From: GWE2-42-39 sp963662895 | Lineage (GTDB): Bacteria > Bacteroidota > Bacteroidia > Bacteroidales > Prolixibacteraceae | Direction: 5' to 3' | Length of the DNA stretch: 64,000 nucleotides | NCBI GenBank assembly: GCA_963662895.1 | Contig: OY759981.1 | Coordinates: forward strand, 3,162,001-3,226,000 | Shown here: positions 1-8,706 of the stretch, in pieces | Position numbering within the stretch: the first letter of the stretch is position 1 | Layout of the letters: each line of letters opens with the position of its first letter | Notes under the pieces: model-generated | The model's database searches: none | What the model was told of the DNA's origin: nothing | Seen by the model: only the letters and a program-made list of their open reading frames with translations | Position numbers and translations under genes: made by a program

Positions 1-809
1 GCTTCGCGAAAGGCCGTCAGGTGTGTTCCTCCCTGCGTGGTGTGCTGACCGTTTACAAATGCATAATAATCTTCACCGTACTGGTTTCCGTGGGTGATAG
101 CTACCTCTATATCACCGTTTTTCATGTGAATAACCGGGTAAAGAGGGTTCGATTCCATGTTTTCTTCCAACAAGTCGCGCAAACCGTTTTTCGACTGGAA
201 TTTTTCTCCGTTCATGTTGATAATAAGCCCGGCATTCAGGAAGGTGTAATTTTTCATCATGTTCACCACGTAATCGTTGATGAAATGGTAACTTTTAAAT
301 ACCTCCCCGTCAGGGACAAAACCAACATAAGTTCCGTTAGGCTCTTCGCTCGGGACAATTTTATTTTCCCTGGTGATAATACCCTGGCTGAATTCAACTT
401 CTTTTACTTCCCCTTCCCGGAATGATTGAATGGTGAATTTTGAAGAAAGGGCATTGACGGCTTTGATACCAACCCCGTTCAACCCAACCGATTTCTTAAA
501 TACTTTCGAATCATACTTGGCTCCGGTATTCATCTTCGAAGCAACATCCACCAGTTTCCCCAGAGGAATGCCCCGTCCGTAATCCCGAACAGAAACCAGT
601 TCATTACTTACGTACACGTCAATTTTTTTCCCGTTTCCCATCATGAATTCGTCGATGGAATTATCCATGACTTCTTTCAATAATACGTAAATGCCATCGT
701 CATATGCCGAGCCATCGCCAAGCTTACCGATATACATCCCCGGACGTTTTCGAATATGCTCCTGCCAGTCAAGTGTTTTAATTGATCCTTCGTCGTATTG
801 TGGAGTCAT
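1..809 (-). CDS. parE: DNA topoisomerase IV subunit B, N-terminal part (truncated by window edge)
   Basis: ATPase subunit of topoisomerase IV, which decatenates daughter chromosomes. The reading frame starts with the ATG whose complement is at 807-809 and runs off the left edge after about 269 codons, so only the GHKL ATPase region and the start of the transducer are present. Visible motifs are RPGMYIGKLGDG (about residues 22-33), the Mg/ATP-binding stretch EVMDNSIDEF (46-55), DYGRGIP (76-82) and the lid GLNGVGIKAVNA (109-120). The 'LDWQEHIRKRPGMYIG' opening resembles Bacteroidota ParE rather than GyrB, which usually has a 'LEGLEAVRKRPAMYIG'-like opening. It is divergent from the porin gene to its right. 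Confidence 0.9.
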   Translation of the reverse strand, partial: MTPQYDEGSIKTLDWQEHIRKRPGMYIGKLGDGSAYDDGIYVLLKEVMDNSIDEFMMGNGKKIDVYVSNELVSVRDYGRGIPLGKLVDVASKMNTGAKYDSKVFKKSVGLNGVGIKAVNALSSKFTIQSFREGEVKEVEFSQGIITRENKIVPSEEPNGTYVGFVPDGEVFKSYHFINDYVVNMMKNYTFLNAGLIINMNGEKFQSKNGLRDLLEENMESNPLYPVIHMKNGDIEVAITHGNQYGEDYYAFVNGQHTTQGGTHLTAFRE

Positions 810-1026
810 AATTTTCAATTTGCACAAATATAATCAAATCTAAATCGCTTCAAATCATGATTAAAACGCAGTAACTAACAACGTTTGGTTGAAAACTTTG
901 AAGGCATATGCTAAGATTTGACTGTCAGAAAGGTAGTTTGTTAAGAAAAAAAGAAGTAAACCCGGCGGTTTATTCCATGTTATGTTTTTTTAAGAGTTAA
1001 AAACATTTCGGGTTTTGAGTTTTAAT

Positions 1027-1034
1027 TATCTTTG
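1027..1034 (+). promoter_or_regulatory. Possible Bacteroidota -7 box for the porin gene
   Basis: TATCTTTG matches the Bacteroidota TAnnTTTG element. It ends only 7 bases before the ATG at 1042, which would give an almost leaderless transcript, and no clear TTTG lies 17-23 bp upstream. It may therefore be a chance match. Confidence 0.35.
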
Positions 1035-1041
1035 CGCGAAC

Positions 1042-3087
1042 ATGATTCAGAAATTAAGCTATACCATTATATTATTACTTTTCGCCAGCACCTGTTTGTT
1101 GGCGCAGATAAAAAATTTCGGCGAATCAGGAGGAGACGAGCGTTCTGGAATGGATGAGGGGAAAGATATGCAGAAAAAAAAATCGGTCCCTTCAAAAATC
1201 AGGAACTGGAAACTGGAGGAGTATGGTGCGGCGCTTGTAAAATTGAATCTTGATACTGCCCTGAATTTTTTTCATGATTATCAGCCTTATAATAAAATTT
1301 GTTTTTCGAATACATATACAGGAACGCTGGGCGGGGCTTATATTGCCAACGATTTTTTCAAACGGAAATACAATTCTGATTTTTATTTTTTCCACTCGTT
1401 TGATGCCTATGGGTTATTTCCCTCCCAGATTCAGTATTATAATACCACAACTCCGTATTCGTTTCTTGATTATAGTCAGAGCGAAAACAAAAATCTCAGG
1501 ACAGAAACACGTTTTAACGCATTTTTTACACAAAATGTGAATGAAAAATTTAATGTTGCATTTTTTTACTACCAGGGCCGGTCTAAAGGGTATTATGACA
1601 GTGATGACGATGACAGCAAATATCATAATGTTGGTTTGTTCGGGAGTTATCAGTCAGACAAGCTGGTAATACATGGGAATGTAATCTTTAACCGGGTAGC
1701 AACAGAGGAAGATGGAGGTATTGAACCCGGGCAGGATTTAAATGAAGAACAATTAAACCTGAACCTGAATGATGCCGATGCAGAAATAAACAACACTACT
1801 GCTCATTTTACTACTGAATACAGGCTGGGCAAGTTTGTGGAAGAGGACGACGGTGAATTTATCGAAGAAAAGTTTATCCCCCGGACCAGTTTTATTTATG
1901 ATGTTGAATTCTCGGGGAATGAACGTTCGTTTTCCAAAGACGATGTCGGAGACGGTTTCTTTAAAAACGTGTACCTCAATTCGAAAAAGACTGATGACCA
2001 CACAAAATATTCACGCTTTACCAATGTTTTTCAGATTAAATTTTATGAAGCCCCGGATCGTAAATATACTTTTGGGAAAAGGGTTTTCATCGGGCATGAC
2101 CATTTGGGGTACCGATATCCGGAAATGAATAATAATGCTACAGAGATTGTTTTTGATGTACCCGGCTTATATTCGCTGAAAGACGGCTCTTTCATCCTGC
2201 AGGGATATATCTGGGATATAGTTCCAAGTGTACGATACAGCTACAAACGTAAACAATATAATAGTTTCCTGGGGGGTGCCATTTATCGGTCTGAAGGAAA
2301 ATTCTGGCAATGGAATGCCAGTGGAAAAATGTATTTTGGAGGATACCGCCAAGGGCAAACCGAGATGGAAGGTTACATCAATAAACCCCTGAAGATAGGA
2401 AAGGACACCACTTCCCTGAGGGTTGAAGCAAGCTTGAAAACACTGGTGCCCGATTATTTTGAGCAGAATTATTATTCGAACCATTTCCAGTGGAAAAATA
2501 ATTTCGATAATATCAATGAAATGATTGTACGAGGAAAAATACAATCACAAAAATTCAAGGCAAGCATTGGCCTTAACTATGCACTGATTGGCAACTATAT
2601 TTATAACGATGAAGACGCGTTACCTGCCCAGGCCAGCAATGAATTTTTGATTCTTTCGGCCTGGTTGGATAAAGATTTCGAGAGTACCCACTGGTTGGTG
2701 CGTTCGCGTGTTTTATGGCAATCGGTCAGTGAAAGCAACTATCTTCACCTGCCCGACTTTGCTGCTTATTTGAGCCTGAATTACAGAACTATACTTTCAA
2801 AAGTAATGCATACCCAGATTGGTTTCGATGCCAGATATACAACAAAATTTTATGCCGATGCTTTTGAACCTTCAACCGGACGGTTTTACCTGCAAAATGA
2901 ACAACAGATAGGAAATTATCCGTTTATTGATTTTCATGTAAACCTGAAGCTGAAGCGTACAAGGTTTTTTTTCAATCTGATGAACCTGACTACCGGATTC
3001 TTAGATGGTAATTTCTGGGCTGCCCCTTCGTATCCCCTCTACAAAAGAACATACCGGATTGGTCTTGCCTGGTCATTTTATAACTAA
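1042..3087 (+). CDS. Putative porin (Bacteroidota outer-membrane beta-barrel)
   Basis: A 681-residue secreted protein that looks like the Bacteroidota 'putative porin' family (Porin_10-like). The ATG at 1042 is preferred over an in-frame TTG at 1015 because it is followed at once by a clean signal peptide (MIQKLSYTIILLLFAS...LLAQ). The mature part begins with a charged, low-complexity linker. It continues with many alternating aromatic/polar segments typical of beta-strands and ends in a strand closing with ...GLAWSFYN, whose final aromatic suits outer-membrane barrel assembly. A run of four Asp (YYDSDDDDSK) probably lies in a loop. mltF follows after 9 bp, so the two are probably co-transcribed. 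The transported substrate is unknown. Confidence 0.75.
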   Translation: MIQKLSYTIILLLFASTCLLAQIKNFGESGGDERSGMDEGKDMQKKKSVPSKIRNWKLEEYGAALVKLNLDTALNFFHDYQPYNKICFSNTYTGTLGGAYIANDFFKRKYNSDFYFFHSFDAYGLFPSQIQYYNTTTPYSFLDYSQSENKNLRTETRFNAFFTQNVNEKFNVAFFYYQGRSKGYYDSDDDDSKYHNVGLFGSYQSDKLVIHGNVIFNRVATEEDGGIEPGQDLNEEQLNLNLNDADAEINNTTAHFTTEYRLGKFVEEDDGEFIEEKFIPRTSFIYDVEFSGNERSFSKDDVGDGFFKNVYLNSKKTDDHTKYSRFTNVFQIKFYEAPDRKYTFGKRVFIGHDHLGYRYPEMNNNATEIVFDVPGLYSLKDGSFILQGYIWDIVPSVRYSYKRKQYNSFLGGAIYRSEGKFWQWNASGKMYFGGYRQGQTEMEGYINKPLKIGKDTTSLRVEASLKTLVPDYFEQNYYSNHFQWKNNFDNINEMIVRGKIQSQKFKASIGLNYALIGNYIYNDEDALPAQASNEFLILSAWLDKDFESTHWLVRSRVLWQSVSESNYLHLPDFAAYLSLNYRTILSKVMHTQIGFDARYTTKFYADAFEPSTGRFYLQNEQQIGNYPFIDFHVNLKLKRTRFFFNLMNLTTGFLDGNFWAAPSYPLYKRTYRIGLAWSFYN

Positions 3088-3096
3088 GTATTAATC

Positions 3097-4542
3097 ATGG
3101 TCTGCATGAAACAGATTTCCATATTTATATTTTCACTTATCCTGACCGGGTTATTTTCATCATGCAATTGGGGAAAACCCGGCAGAGAAGAGAAAGAGAC
3201 TCGTAATTTCGACCTGAAAAAAATCTTTGAGTCGGGGCAACTGCGGGTAGTGGTCGATTATAATTCGACCAGCTATTTCGTATATAAAGGCCGGCCCATG
3301 GGCTTTCAATACGAATTATTGCAGGAACTGGCAAAAGACATGGATGTTGAACTGGAAATTGAGGTTAGCAATAATCTGGACGACACATTTAAAGGATTAC
3401 GCCGTAAAAAATTTGATCTTATTGCCAAAAACCTGACAGTTACCAGAACCCGTATGCAATCGTCCGAATTTACAACTCCCCTGATGCAGACCCGGCAGGT
3501 ACTGGTCCAACGTAAACCCGATAATTACAAGGAAATGTCGGCCATGAGTATTGAAAACCATTTGATCCGGAATCAGCTCGATCTGGCAGGAAAAACCGTA
3601 TATGTCCAGAAAAACACCTCATATTATAAACGGATGCTTAACCTTTCCGAAGAAATAGGCGCTGAAATATTTATTAAGCAAGACAGTATTTACGGGGTAG
3701 AGCAACTGGTTGCCATGGTAGCCAACGGAGAAATAGATTTTACAGTCTGTGATGAGAATGTAGCTAAAGTGAACCAGACCTATTATCCGAACCTGGATGT
3801 AAAAACCCCGGTCAGCTTCCCGCAAAATATAGCCTGGGCTGTCAGGAAAGATTCGCCTGGCTGGCTGGAATACCTGAACAATTGGATAGCTAATTTTACT
3901 ACTACCGCCAAATTCAGAATACTGTACCGGAAATATTTCGAAAACAGTCGTTCGAGCATGATGGTACATAACGATTATCATTCGTTAAAAGGGCGGTTTT
4001 CGGAATTCGATGATATTATAAAAGAGGAGAGCGCAGGAACCGGTTTTGACTGGCGTTTGATCGCTGCCATTATTTACCAGGAATCGCAGTTTGATCCTCA
4101 TGCCCAGTCGTGGGCCGGTGCTTACGGGCTGATGCAGGTGCTGCCCGAAACGGCTGATATGTTCCGGATAAACGATATTGAGGAGCCCCGGATGAATATC
4201 CGTGCAGGAATTAAAAACCTGCAGTGGCTCGAAGAACAGTTTACTGATATTCCTGATTCGACCGAGCAGATAAAATTTACACTGGCAGCATACAATGTCG
4301 GCCTCGGGCATGTGAAGGACGCCCAAAGGCTGGCCCGGAAATACCACAAGGATCCCGGCAAATGGACAGGTAGTGTTGACTATTTCCTGTTAAACAAATC
4401 AGCATCGAAATATTACAGAGATAAAGTTGTAAAATGGGGATATTGCAGGGGAGAGGAACCGTTTAATTATGTGAATAATGTGATATCGACTTATATGCAC
4501 TATAAAAATGCTATCCCGGAACTGGCTGATAATACCTGGTGA
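3097..4542 (+). CDS. mltF: Membrane-bound lytic murein transglycosylase F
   Basis: A peptidoglycan-cleaving lipoprotein of 481 residues. The leader ends in a lipobox (LFSSC), so Cys23 is probably lipidated. ATG at 3106 (MKQIS...) is an equally good start. Residues about 45-280 form a periplasmic amino-acid-binding-like (SBP_bac_3) domain with the pattern VVVDYNSTSYFVYKGRPMGF. Residues about 300-450 form the SLT domain, with catalytic Glu329 in AAIIYQESQFDP followed by GAYGLMQVLPETA. This two-domain order defines MltF. It follows the porin by 9 bp. Its last 32 bases overlap the 3' end of the convergent Nudix gene. Confidence 0.9.
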   Translation: MVCMKQISIFIFSLILTGLFSSCNWGKPGREEKETRNFDLKKIFESGQLRVVVDYNSTSYFVYKGRPMGFQYELLQELAKDMDVELEIEVSNNLDDTFKGLRRKKFDLIAKNLTVTRTRMQSSEFTTPLMQTRQVLVQRKPDNYKEMSAMSIENHLIRNQLDLAGKTVYVQKNTSYYKRMLNLSEEIGAEIFIKQDSIYGVEQLVAMVANGEIDFTVCDENVAKVNQTYYPNLDVKTPVSFPQNIAWAVRKDSPGWLEYLNNWIANFTTTAKFRILYRKYFENSRSSMMVHNDYHSLKGRFSEFDDIIKEESAGTGFDWRLIAAIIYQESQFDPHAQSWAGAYGLMQVLPETADMFRINDIEEPRMNIRAGIKNLQWLEEQFTDIPDSTEQIKFTLAAYNVGLGHVKDAQRLARKYHKDPGKWTGSVDYFLLNKSASKYYRDKVVKWGYCRGEEPFNYVNNVISTYMHYKNAIPELADNTW

Positions 4543-5149
4543 GTTCGAAGAATTCGGATAAAATCATGGCTGTTGCGCCCCAGACTATCTCGCTGTTGAA
4601 TGGATAATAGGGAACCATAACAGTTCCTGTAAAAGTGTTGAGTTCTGTTTCCTCCAGCTTTCCATTCTCCATGAAATCCTGAACAGGGAATAATATAATT
4701 TTTTCCACTTCAGATTCATTAATCCAGAAATGCGGTTTTTGGTCAGTCCAGGCGATGTAAGGATGGATAATAAAGTTACTGACCTGGATATACAGATCGG
4801 AAAGTTTACCCACAATTTTATAGGAACCAGGATTAAGGCCAACTTCTTCTTCAGCCTCACGCATTGCTGTCATTCGTGGCGATGGGTCACAGGTTTCGAC
4901 TTGCCCTCCCGGGAAACCAATTTGTCCGGGATGGTGTTTCATACTGGCCGGGCGTTTGATCAGGCAGGTAAAAAGCCGGGTATCTTCAGGGAAAAGCAGG
5001 AACAGCACCCCGCTGTGTTTTACTTTCAAAAATTCATCTGACGATGGCGCCAGTTTGCAACCAGGCGGAACCAGTTTCCGGTGTGCCTCTATCCCCGGAA
5101 GCTCCTTCGTAAATGCGTTAGCCAAATATTTTATAAATTGATTTTGCAT
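4511..5149 (-). CDS. Nudix hydrolase, probable CoA pyrophosphatase (NudL/CoAse type)
   Basis: A 212-residue Nudix protein. The Nudix box runs from Gly81 to Leu105, with the catalytic-helix core REAEEEVGL. The segment just before it, LIKRPASMKHHPGQIGFPGG when read in two pieces (63-72, 73-82), matches the additional signature of the coenzyme A pyrophosphatase subgroup. That group splits CoA and its esters into phosphopantetheine and 3',5'-ADP. The N-terminus carries no signal peptide, so the protein is cytoplasmic. It is convergent with mltF and overlaps its 3' end by 32 bp. Confidence is high for the family and moderate for the CoA substrate. Confidence 0.82.
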   Translation of the reverse strand: MQNQFIKYLANAFTKELPGIEAHRKLVPPGCKLAPSSDEFLKVKHSGVLFLLFPEDTRLFTCLIKRPASMKHHPGQIGFPGGQVETCDPSPRMTAMREAEEEVGLNPGSYKIVGKLSDLYIQVSNFIIHPYIAWTDQKPHFWINESEVEKIILFPVQDFMENGKLEETELNTFTGTVMVPYYPFNSEIVWGATAMILSEFFELTRYYQPVPG

Positions 5150-5466
5150 GATTAAATATAAAAAAATATAGCAGGAATACTTGCTAAACCGGGCTCAAAA
5201 TTTCAAACTCTACAGAGAAATTTTGTTCGTAAATCATCCTTCCCTCGCTGGTGGTTTAATTCAACAGATAAAAAAACAGAGGGGCACAGAGTTTTTGAAC
5301 AGCCCCATTGTTGCGTGCATGCCAATAGCACACTTGACTCCACTGCAATATTTTTTGAACATATGCACGCTTCTGACCCCAACACAAGGGGAGAAAACTA
5401 AAAATCTATCCGTTTTACCCTAACCGGATAGATTTTTCGTTTTTGAAGGAATCTGTCGAAGTAGAA
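5150..5466. other. Intergenic stretch without a convincing gene
   Basis: About 317 bp between the Nudix gene and the EEP gene. Short open frames here (for example 5181-5423) show no recognisable motif and no start context. The sequence TTTTTGAACA occurs twice (near 5295 and 5350) without an obvious role. The only clear structure is the hairpin at 5400-5437, listed separately. Confidence 0.6.
5400..5437 (-). terminator. Rho-independent-type hairpin downstream of the EEP gene
   Basis: A perfect 13-bp stem, AAAAATCTATCCG (5400-5412) against CGGATAGATTTTT (5425-5437), with a 12-base loop. The A/T tracts at the foot give a U-run on either strand. It lies 30 bp past the stop codon of the minus-strand gene at 5467-6309, the right place for its terminator. 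Confidence 0.8.
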
Positions 5467-6309
5467 TTATTTTATAACGACTTTGACAACTACCGGCTGG
5501 TGGTCTGAAGGAAACCTCTGATCTTTATTGTCGGTTAATACTCCGTATTTTAATACATCAATCTGACTGCTTACAAAAATATAGTCGATTCTTTTGTCCA
5601 TAGCAGCATTAAAATTAAAACTGTTGAATGTCCCTGCAGGGCCATAAGGAGGCATTGCCGAAACCTGGCGTGAATCTCTCAGTAGAGTTTGCATGGTTTT
5701 AATCTGCTCTGTTTCTGGCGTCGAATTGAAGTCGCCAACACAAAACACAGGAAAATCTCCAGCTATATCCTGAATCTTTTTCACCATTAGTTTTGCCGAT
5801 TCTTTCCGGGCAACCACCCCCTGATGATCGAAATGGACACAGAAAAAGAAAAATTCTTTCGATGTTTCCAGGTCCCGGAATTTGCCCCATGAACATATTC
5901 GGTTACAACAGGTGGCATCCCATCCACGCCCGGGGTTATCAGGCGTTTCTCTCAGCCAGAAATCGCCCGAATCGAGTAGTTTAAACCGGTCTTTTCTGTA
6001 AAAAATAGCCGAATGTTCTCCTGCGTCTTTTCCATTATCCCGGCCGTGACCGGTATAGGCAAATTCTTCCATTTCAAGCAGATCGTTTAATTGGCCAATA
6101 AACCCTTCCTGGGTGCCGAAAATGTCGAATTCGTGGAAACGGATTAAGCCTTTTACTTCTTCTTTCCGGTTTGGCCAGGCATTAACGCCATCATTCGGAT
6201 TGTTTTGACGAAGGTTATAGGTAGCCACGACAAGAGGATTATTGGGGCGTGCGTTTGTAATCCCCAAACTGACTAATAAAACAGGTAGTAATAAATATAT
6301 TCTCTTCAT
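5467..6309 (-). CDS. Secreted endonuclease/exonuclease/phosphatase-family protein
   Basis: A 280-residue protein with a signal peptide (MKRIYLLLPVLLVSLGITNA) followed by an EEP domain, the fold of exonuclease III, DNase I and inositol/sphingolipid phosphodiesterases. Family landmarks are VATYNLRQNN (Asn32 region), DIFGTQEGF (Glu68, metal ligand), VGDFNSTPE (Asp/Asn of the active site) and the C-terminal SDHQPVVVKV (catalytic His). The export signal and lack of other domains suggest a periplasmic or surface phosphodiesterase/nuclease. The substrate cannot be told from sequence. It stands alone, with a terminator on each side. Confidence 0.82.
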   Translation of the reverse strand: MKRIYLLLPVLLVSLGITNARPNNPLVVATYNLRQNNPNDGVNAWPNRKEEVKGLIRFHEFDIFGTQEGFIGQLNDLLEMEEFAYTGHGRDNGKDAGEHSAIFYRKDRFKLLDSGDFWLRETPDNPGRGWDATCCNRICSWGKFRDLETSKEFFFFCVHFDHQGVVARKESAKLMVKKIQDIAGDFPVFCVGDFNSTPETEQIKTMQTLLRDSRQVSAMPPYGPAGTFNSFNFNAAMDKRIDYIFVSSQIDVLKYGVLTDNKDQRFPSDHQPVVVKVVIK

Positions 6310-6409
6310 CTTATCTTTTTATAATTAGGTTGAGTAATCTTTATAAAATATATGGCAACGATTTTGTCAAAATTAATTATTTTCTCTAATTTTTATAAAA
6401 AGAAAGATT

Positions 6410-6442
6410 AAAAAAAGCTGTCGTATCACGACAGCTTTTTTT
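6410..6442 (-). terminator. Rho-independent terminator of glutamine synthetase
   Basis: GCTGTCGT (6417-6424) pairs with ACGACAGC (6428-6435) around an ATC loop, flanked by A7 and T7. It lies 22 bp beyond the minus-strand stop of the glutamine synthetase gene. Confidence 0.9.
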
Positions 6443-6463
6443 AGCGAATACAATATATATTGA

Positions 6464-7480
6464 TTATACTTTTGCTTTGTGGGTAGTTTTAATGATCACG
6501 GCAGCAATTTTGTAAGGATCACCGTTCGATGCTGGCCTTCTGTCTTCCAGACGTCCTTTCCAACCAGCTTCAATAGTTCCGACAGGTATGCGGATAGAAG
6601 CACCACGGTCAGAGACACCATAAGAGAAATCATTAATAGATGCGGTTTCATGTTTGCCGGTTAACCGTTGATCATTATATGCCCCATAAACATCGATATG
6701 TTCCTTGATGTTCTTTCCAAACTCTTCACAAATGGCCGTAAATACAGCTTTGTCTCCGCAAGTTCTCATCAGACCATTCGAGAAGTTAGCGTGCATACCT
6801 GAACCATTCCAGTCCAAATCTTTACCAAGTGGTTTGGGATGCCATTCAACAGCAACACCATACTTTTCAGCTGTTCTCTCCAACAGGTAACGCGCAACCC
6901 AGATTTGGTCACCGGCCTCACAGGCACCTTTAGCAAAAATCTGAAATTCCCACTGCCCGGCAGCCACTTCTGCATTAATACCTTCCACATTTAATCCGGC
7001 CTCAAGGCAAAGATCAAGGTGTTCTTCGACAATTTCACGACCGAAAGCATTTTTTGCTCCAACTCCACAGTAATATGGTCCCTGAGGTTTCGGGTAACCA
7101 TCGGCAGGAAAGCCCAGAGGTTTACCTGTTGCTATATCAAACAAAAAATATTCCTGTTCAAAACCAAACCAGAAATCTTCATCTTCTTCAACAATAGAGG
7201 CTCTCCCGTTAGATTCATGTGGAGTCCCATCCGGATTCAATACCTCTGTCATTACCAAATAACCGTTTTTACGATCAGGATCCGAATAAATTGCAACTGG
7301 TTTCAGTAAAAGGTCTGAAGAACCTCCTTTTGCCTGTTCTGTTGAAGATCCGTCAAATGCCCAAACCGGACAGTCTTCCAATTTCCCACTAAAATCTTTT
7401 TCAATTCTGGTTTTTGCCCTTAAGCTTTGAGTTGGGTTATAACCATCAAGCCAAATGTACTCAAGTTTTGCTTTCATCAT
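6464..7480 (-). CDS. Glutamine synthetase, type II (GSII)
   Basis: Joins ammonia to glutamate using ATP. At 338 residues it has the short length of the eukaryotic-type GSII family rather than the roughly 470 of GSI or roughly 730 of GSIII. Landmarks are LEYIWLDGY at the start, AFDGSSTEQA (41-50) in the beta-grasp part, the nucleotide/glutamate site NGSGMHANFS, the Arg-containing GKHETASINDFSYG and RGASIRIPVGT. Either of two adjacent ATGs (7478 or 7475 side) can start it; the choice adds one residue. Cytoplasmic and monocistronic. A possible -7 box (CAAAAATA read as TATTTTTG on the minus strand) lies at 7526-7533. Confidence 0.93.
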   Translation of the reverse strand: MMKAKLEYIWLDGYNPTQSLRAKTRIEKDFSGKLEDCPVWAFDGSSTEQAKGGSSDLLLKPVAIYSDPDRKNGYLVMTEVLNPDGTPHESNGRASIVEEDEDFWFGFEQEYFLFDIATGKPLGFPADGYPKPQGPYYCGVGAKNAFGREIVEEHLDLCLEAGLNVEGINAEVAAGQWEFQIFAKGACEAGDQIWVARYLLERTAEKYGVAVEWHPKPLGKDLDWNGSGMHANFSNGLMRTCGDKAVFTAICEEFGKNIKEHIDVYGAYNDQRLTGKHETASINDFSYGVSDRGASIRIPVGTIEAGWKGRLEDRRPASNGDPYKIAAVIIKTTHKAKV

Positions 7481-7525
7481 GCGTTATTTTATTAATTAAT
7501 TCTTATTAATTGCAAAGAATGTCAG

Positions 7526-7533
7526 CAAAAATA
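7526..7533 (-). promoter_or_regulatory. Possible -7 box for glutamine synthetase
   Basis: On the minus strand this reads TATTTTTG, a match to TAnnTTTG, about 46 bp before the start codon. No well-spaced -33 TTTG is evident. Confidence 0.4.
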
Positions 7534-7731
7534 TAATATTTTGACATTTATACGAAGTTTCAATAATTATATCTCAAAAAAAATTAAGACAAATTTTACA
7601 AATGACATAATATTATAAAATACCCCTCTTCAAAATTAAGGGGATAAAAAATAATACTCCATGTGATTGCATTATGCCCTCTGCTATAATACCCTATTCC
7701 CGGAATTATGTCGATTTTTTTAGTTCTGCAA

Positions 7732-8706
7732 TTAAAATCCGTGGCACTTTTGCAACACCATCTCTTCCCATTTTAAAATTTTCGTCATCCCTTTTTCAGC
7801 AAAATAGCTTTTTACCCGGTTGAAATTCCATTCAGAAGCAGCCAGTAAAAAATCGCCGCCCCAGGCTCCAAGCGATTTTATAGCTCCACCGAAACCGGAA
7901 AACAACCGCTCCTGAACCGGAACCTGACCAATAAGGAAAGCTGTTTTCTGTTCGTGTATTTTTATTAAGTCCTGAAAATCATTCAGTTTTTTGCAGATAG
8001 AGAATTGTTCTGTTAATGCTGATATTTCGTTCTTCATGGCTTCAGAGACTCTAAAATTTTTTCCTGTGATTGCCTCTCTGGTTCCCTTCTTTCTACCCGA
8101 ATACACCAAATACAAATTTTCAGCAAACGGATAATTCACTTCAACCGGTTTTGCGGCTTGTCCTTTTACATATAAAATTGGCCCATTGGCCCGCGTACAG
8201 GCGATGTCGAACCCTGAACCATGAAACACTTCCTCATTCAGCACAAACGGATCGACTTTTGCCCAGGCCGCCAGGTTAGCCACTAGCGTACTGCTGCTTC
8301 CCAAGCCCCATTGCGGGCTAAAATCAAGCACGGTTTTTACCAATGTCCCGGGATCGATGCCAAATTCAGAGTTTAACTCATGAGCAGTTTTCAATAACAG
8401 AATAAGAGTTTCAGCTATTGCCCTGTCGCTTGTCTTTTGTATACTGAAATCCCCGGAGTTGAATTCAGCAGAAAACCATAGCTGATCGCGATAAAAGGAT
8501 TGCCAGGAGAAAATTGAATGATCAATTCGAACAGACTCTTCCTTTAAATTCTTGGGGGCAGAGTGACAGAGTATTGGAGGAATAACAGACAATGATTGTC
8601 CAAATTTGACTGGTAATGCCAGTGCTTTGGCTCCGTACAATACAAAATATTCGGCTGTAAGAATGATTTTTCCGTTTGCAAAAAATTCAACTGATGATTT
8701 TTGCAT
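7732..8706 (-). CDS. GHMP-family kinase (GYDIA-like), mevalonate-pathway associated
   Basis: A 324-residue small-molecule kinase. The GHMP ATP loop is PQWGLGSSSTLVA (131-143). HGSGFDIA (162-169) corresponds to the 'GYDIA' motif that names the Bacteroidota subgroup. AWGGDFLLA near the C-terminus is the third GHMP motif. Its first 20 bases overlap the end of the HMG-CoA reductase gene, showing translational coupling in the mevalonate operon. It is therefore probably a mevalonate or phosphomevalonate kinase. The exact phosphate acceptor is inferred from context, not seen in the sequence. Confidence 0.8.
   Translation of the reverse strand: MQKSSVEFFANGKIILTAEYFVLYGAKALALPVKFGQSLSVIPPILCHSAPKNLKEESVRIDHSIFSWQSFYRDQLWFSAEFNSGDFSIQKTSDRAIAETLILLLKTAHELNSEFGIDPGTLVKTVLDFSPQWGLGSSSTLVANLAAWAKVDPFVLNEEVFHGSGFDIACTRANGPILYVKGQAAKPVEVNYPFAENLYLVYSGRKKGTREAITGKNFRVSEAMKNEISALTEQFSICKKLNDFQDLIKIHEQKTAFLIGQVPVQERLFSGFGGAIKSLGAWGGDFLLAASEWNFNRVKSYFAEKGMTKILKWEEMVLQKCHGF

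Noticed and set aside
5181..5423. An 80-codon frame in the gap between the Nudix and EEP genes
   Set aside because: No family motif or promoter, and its end overlaps the terminator hairpin at 5400-5437.
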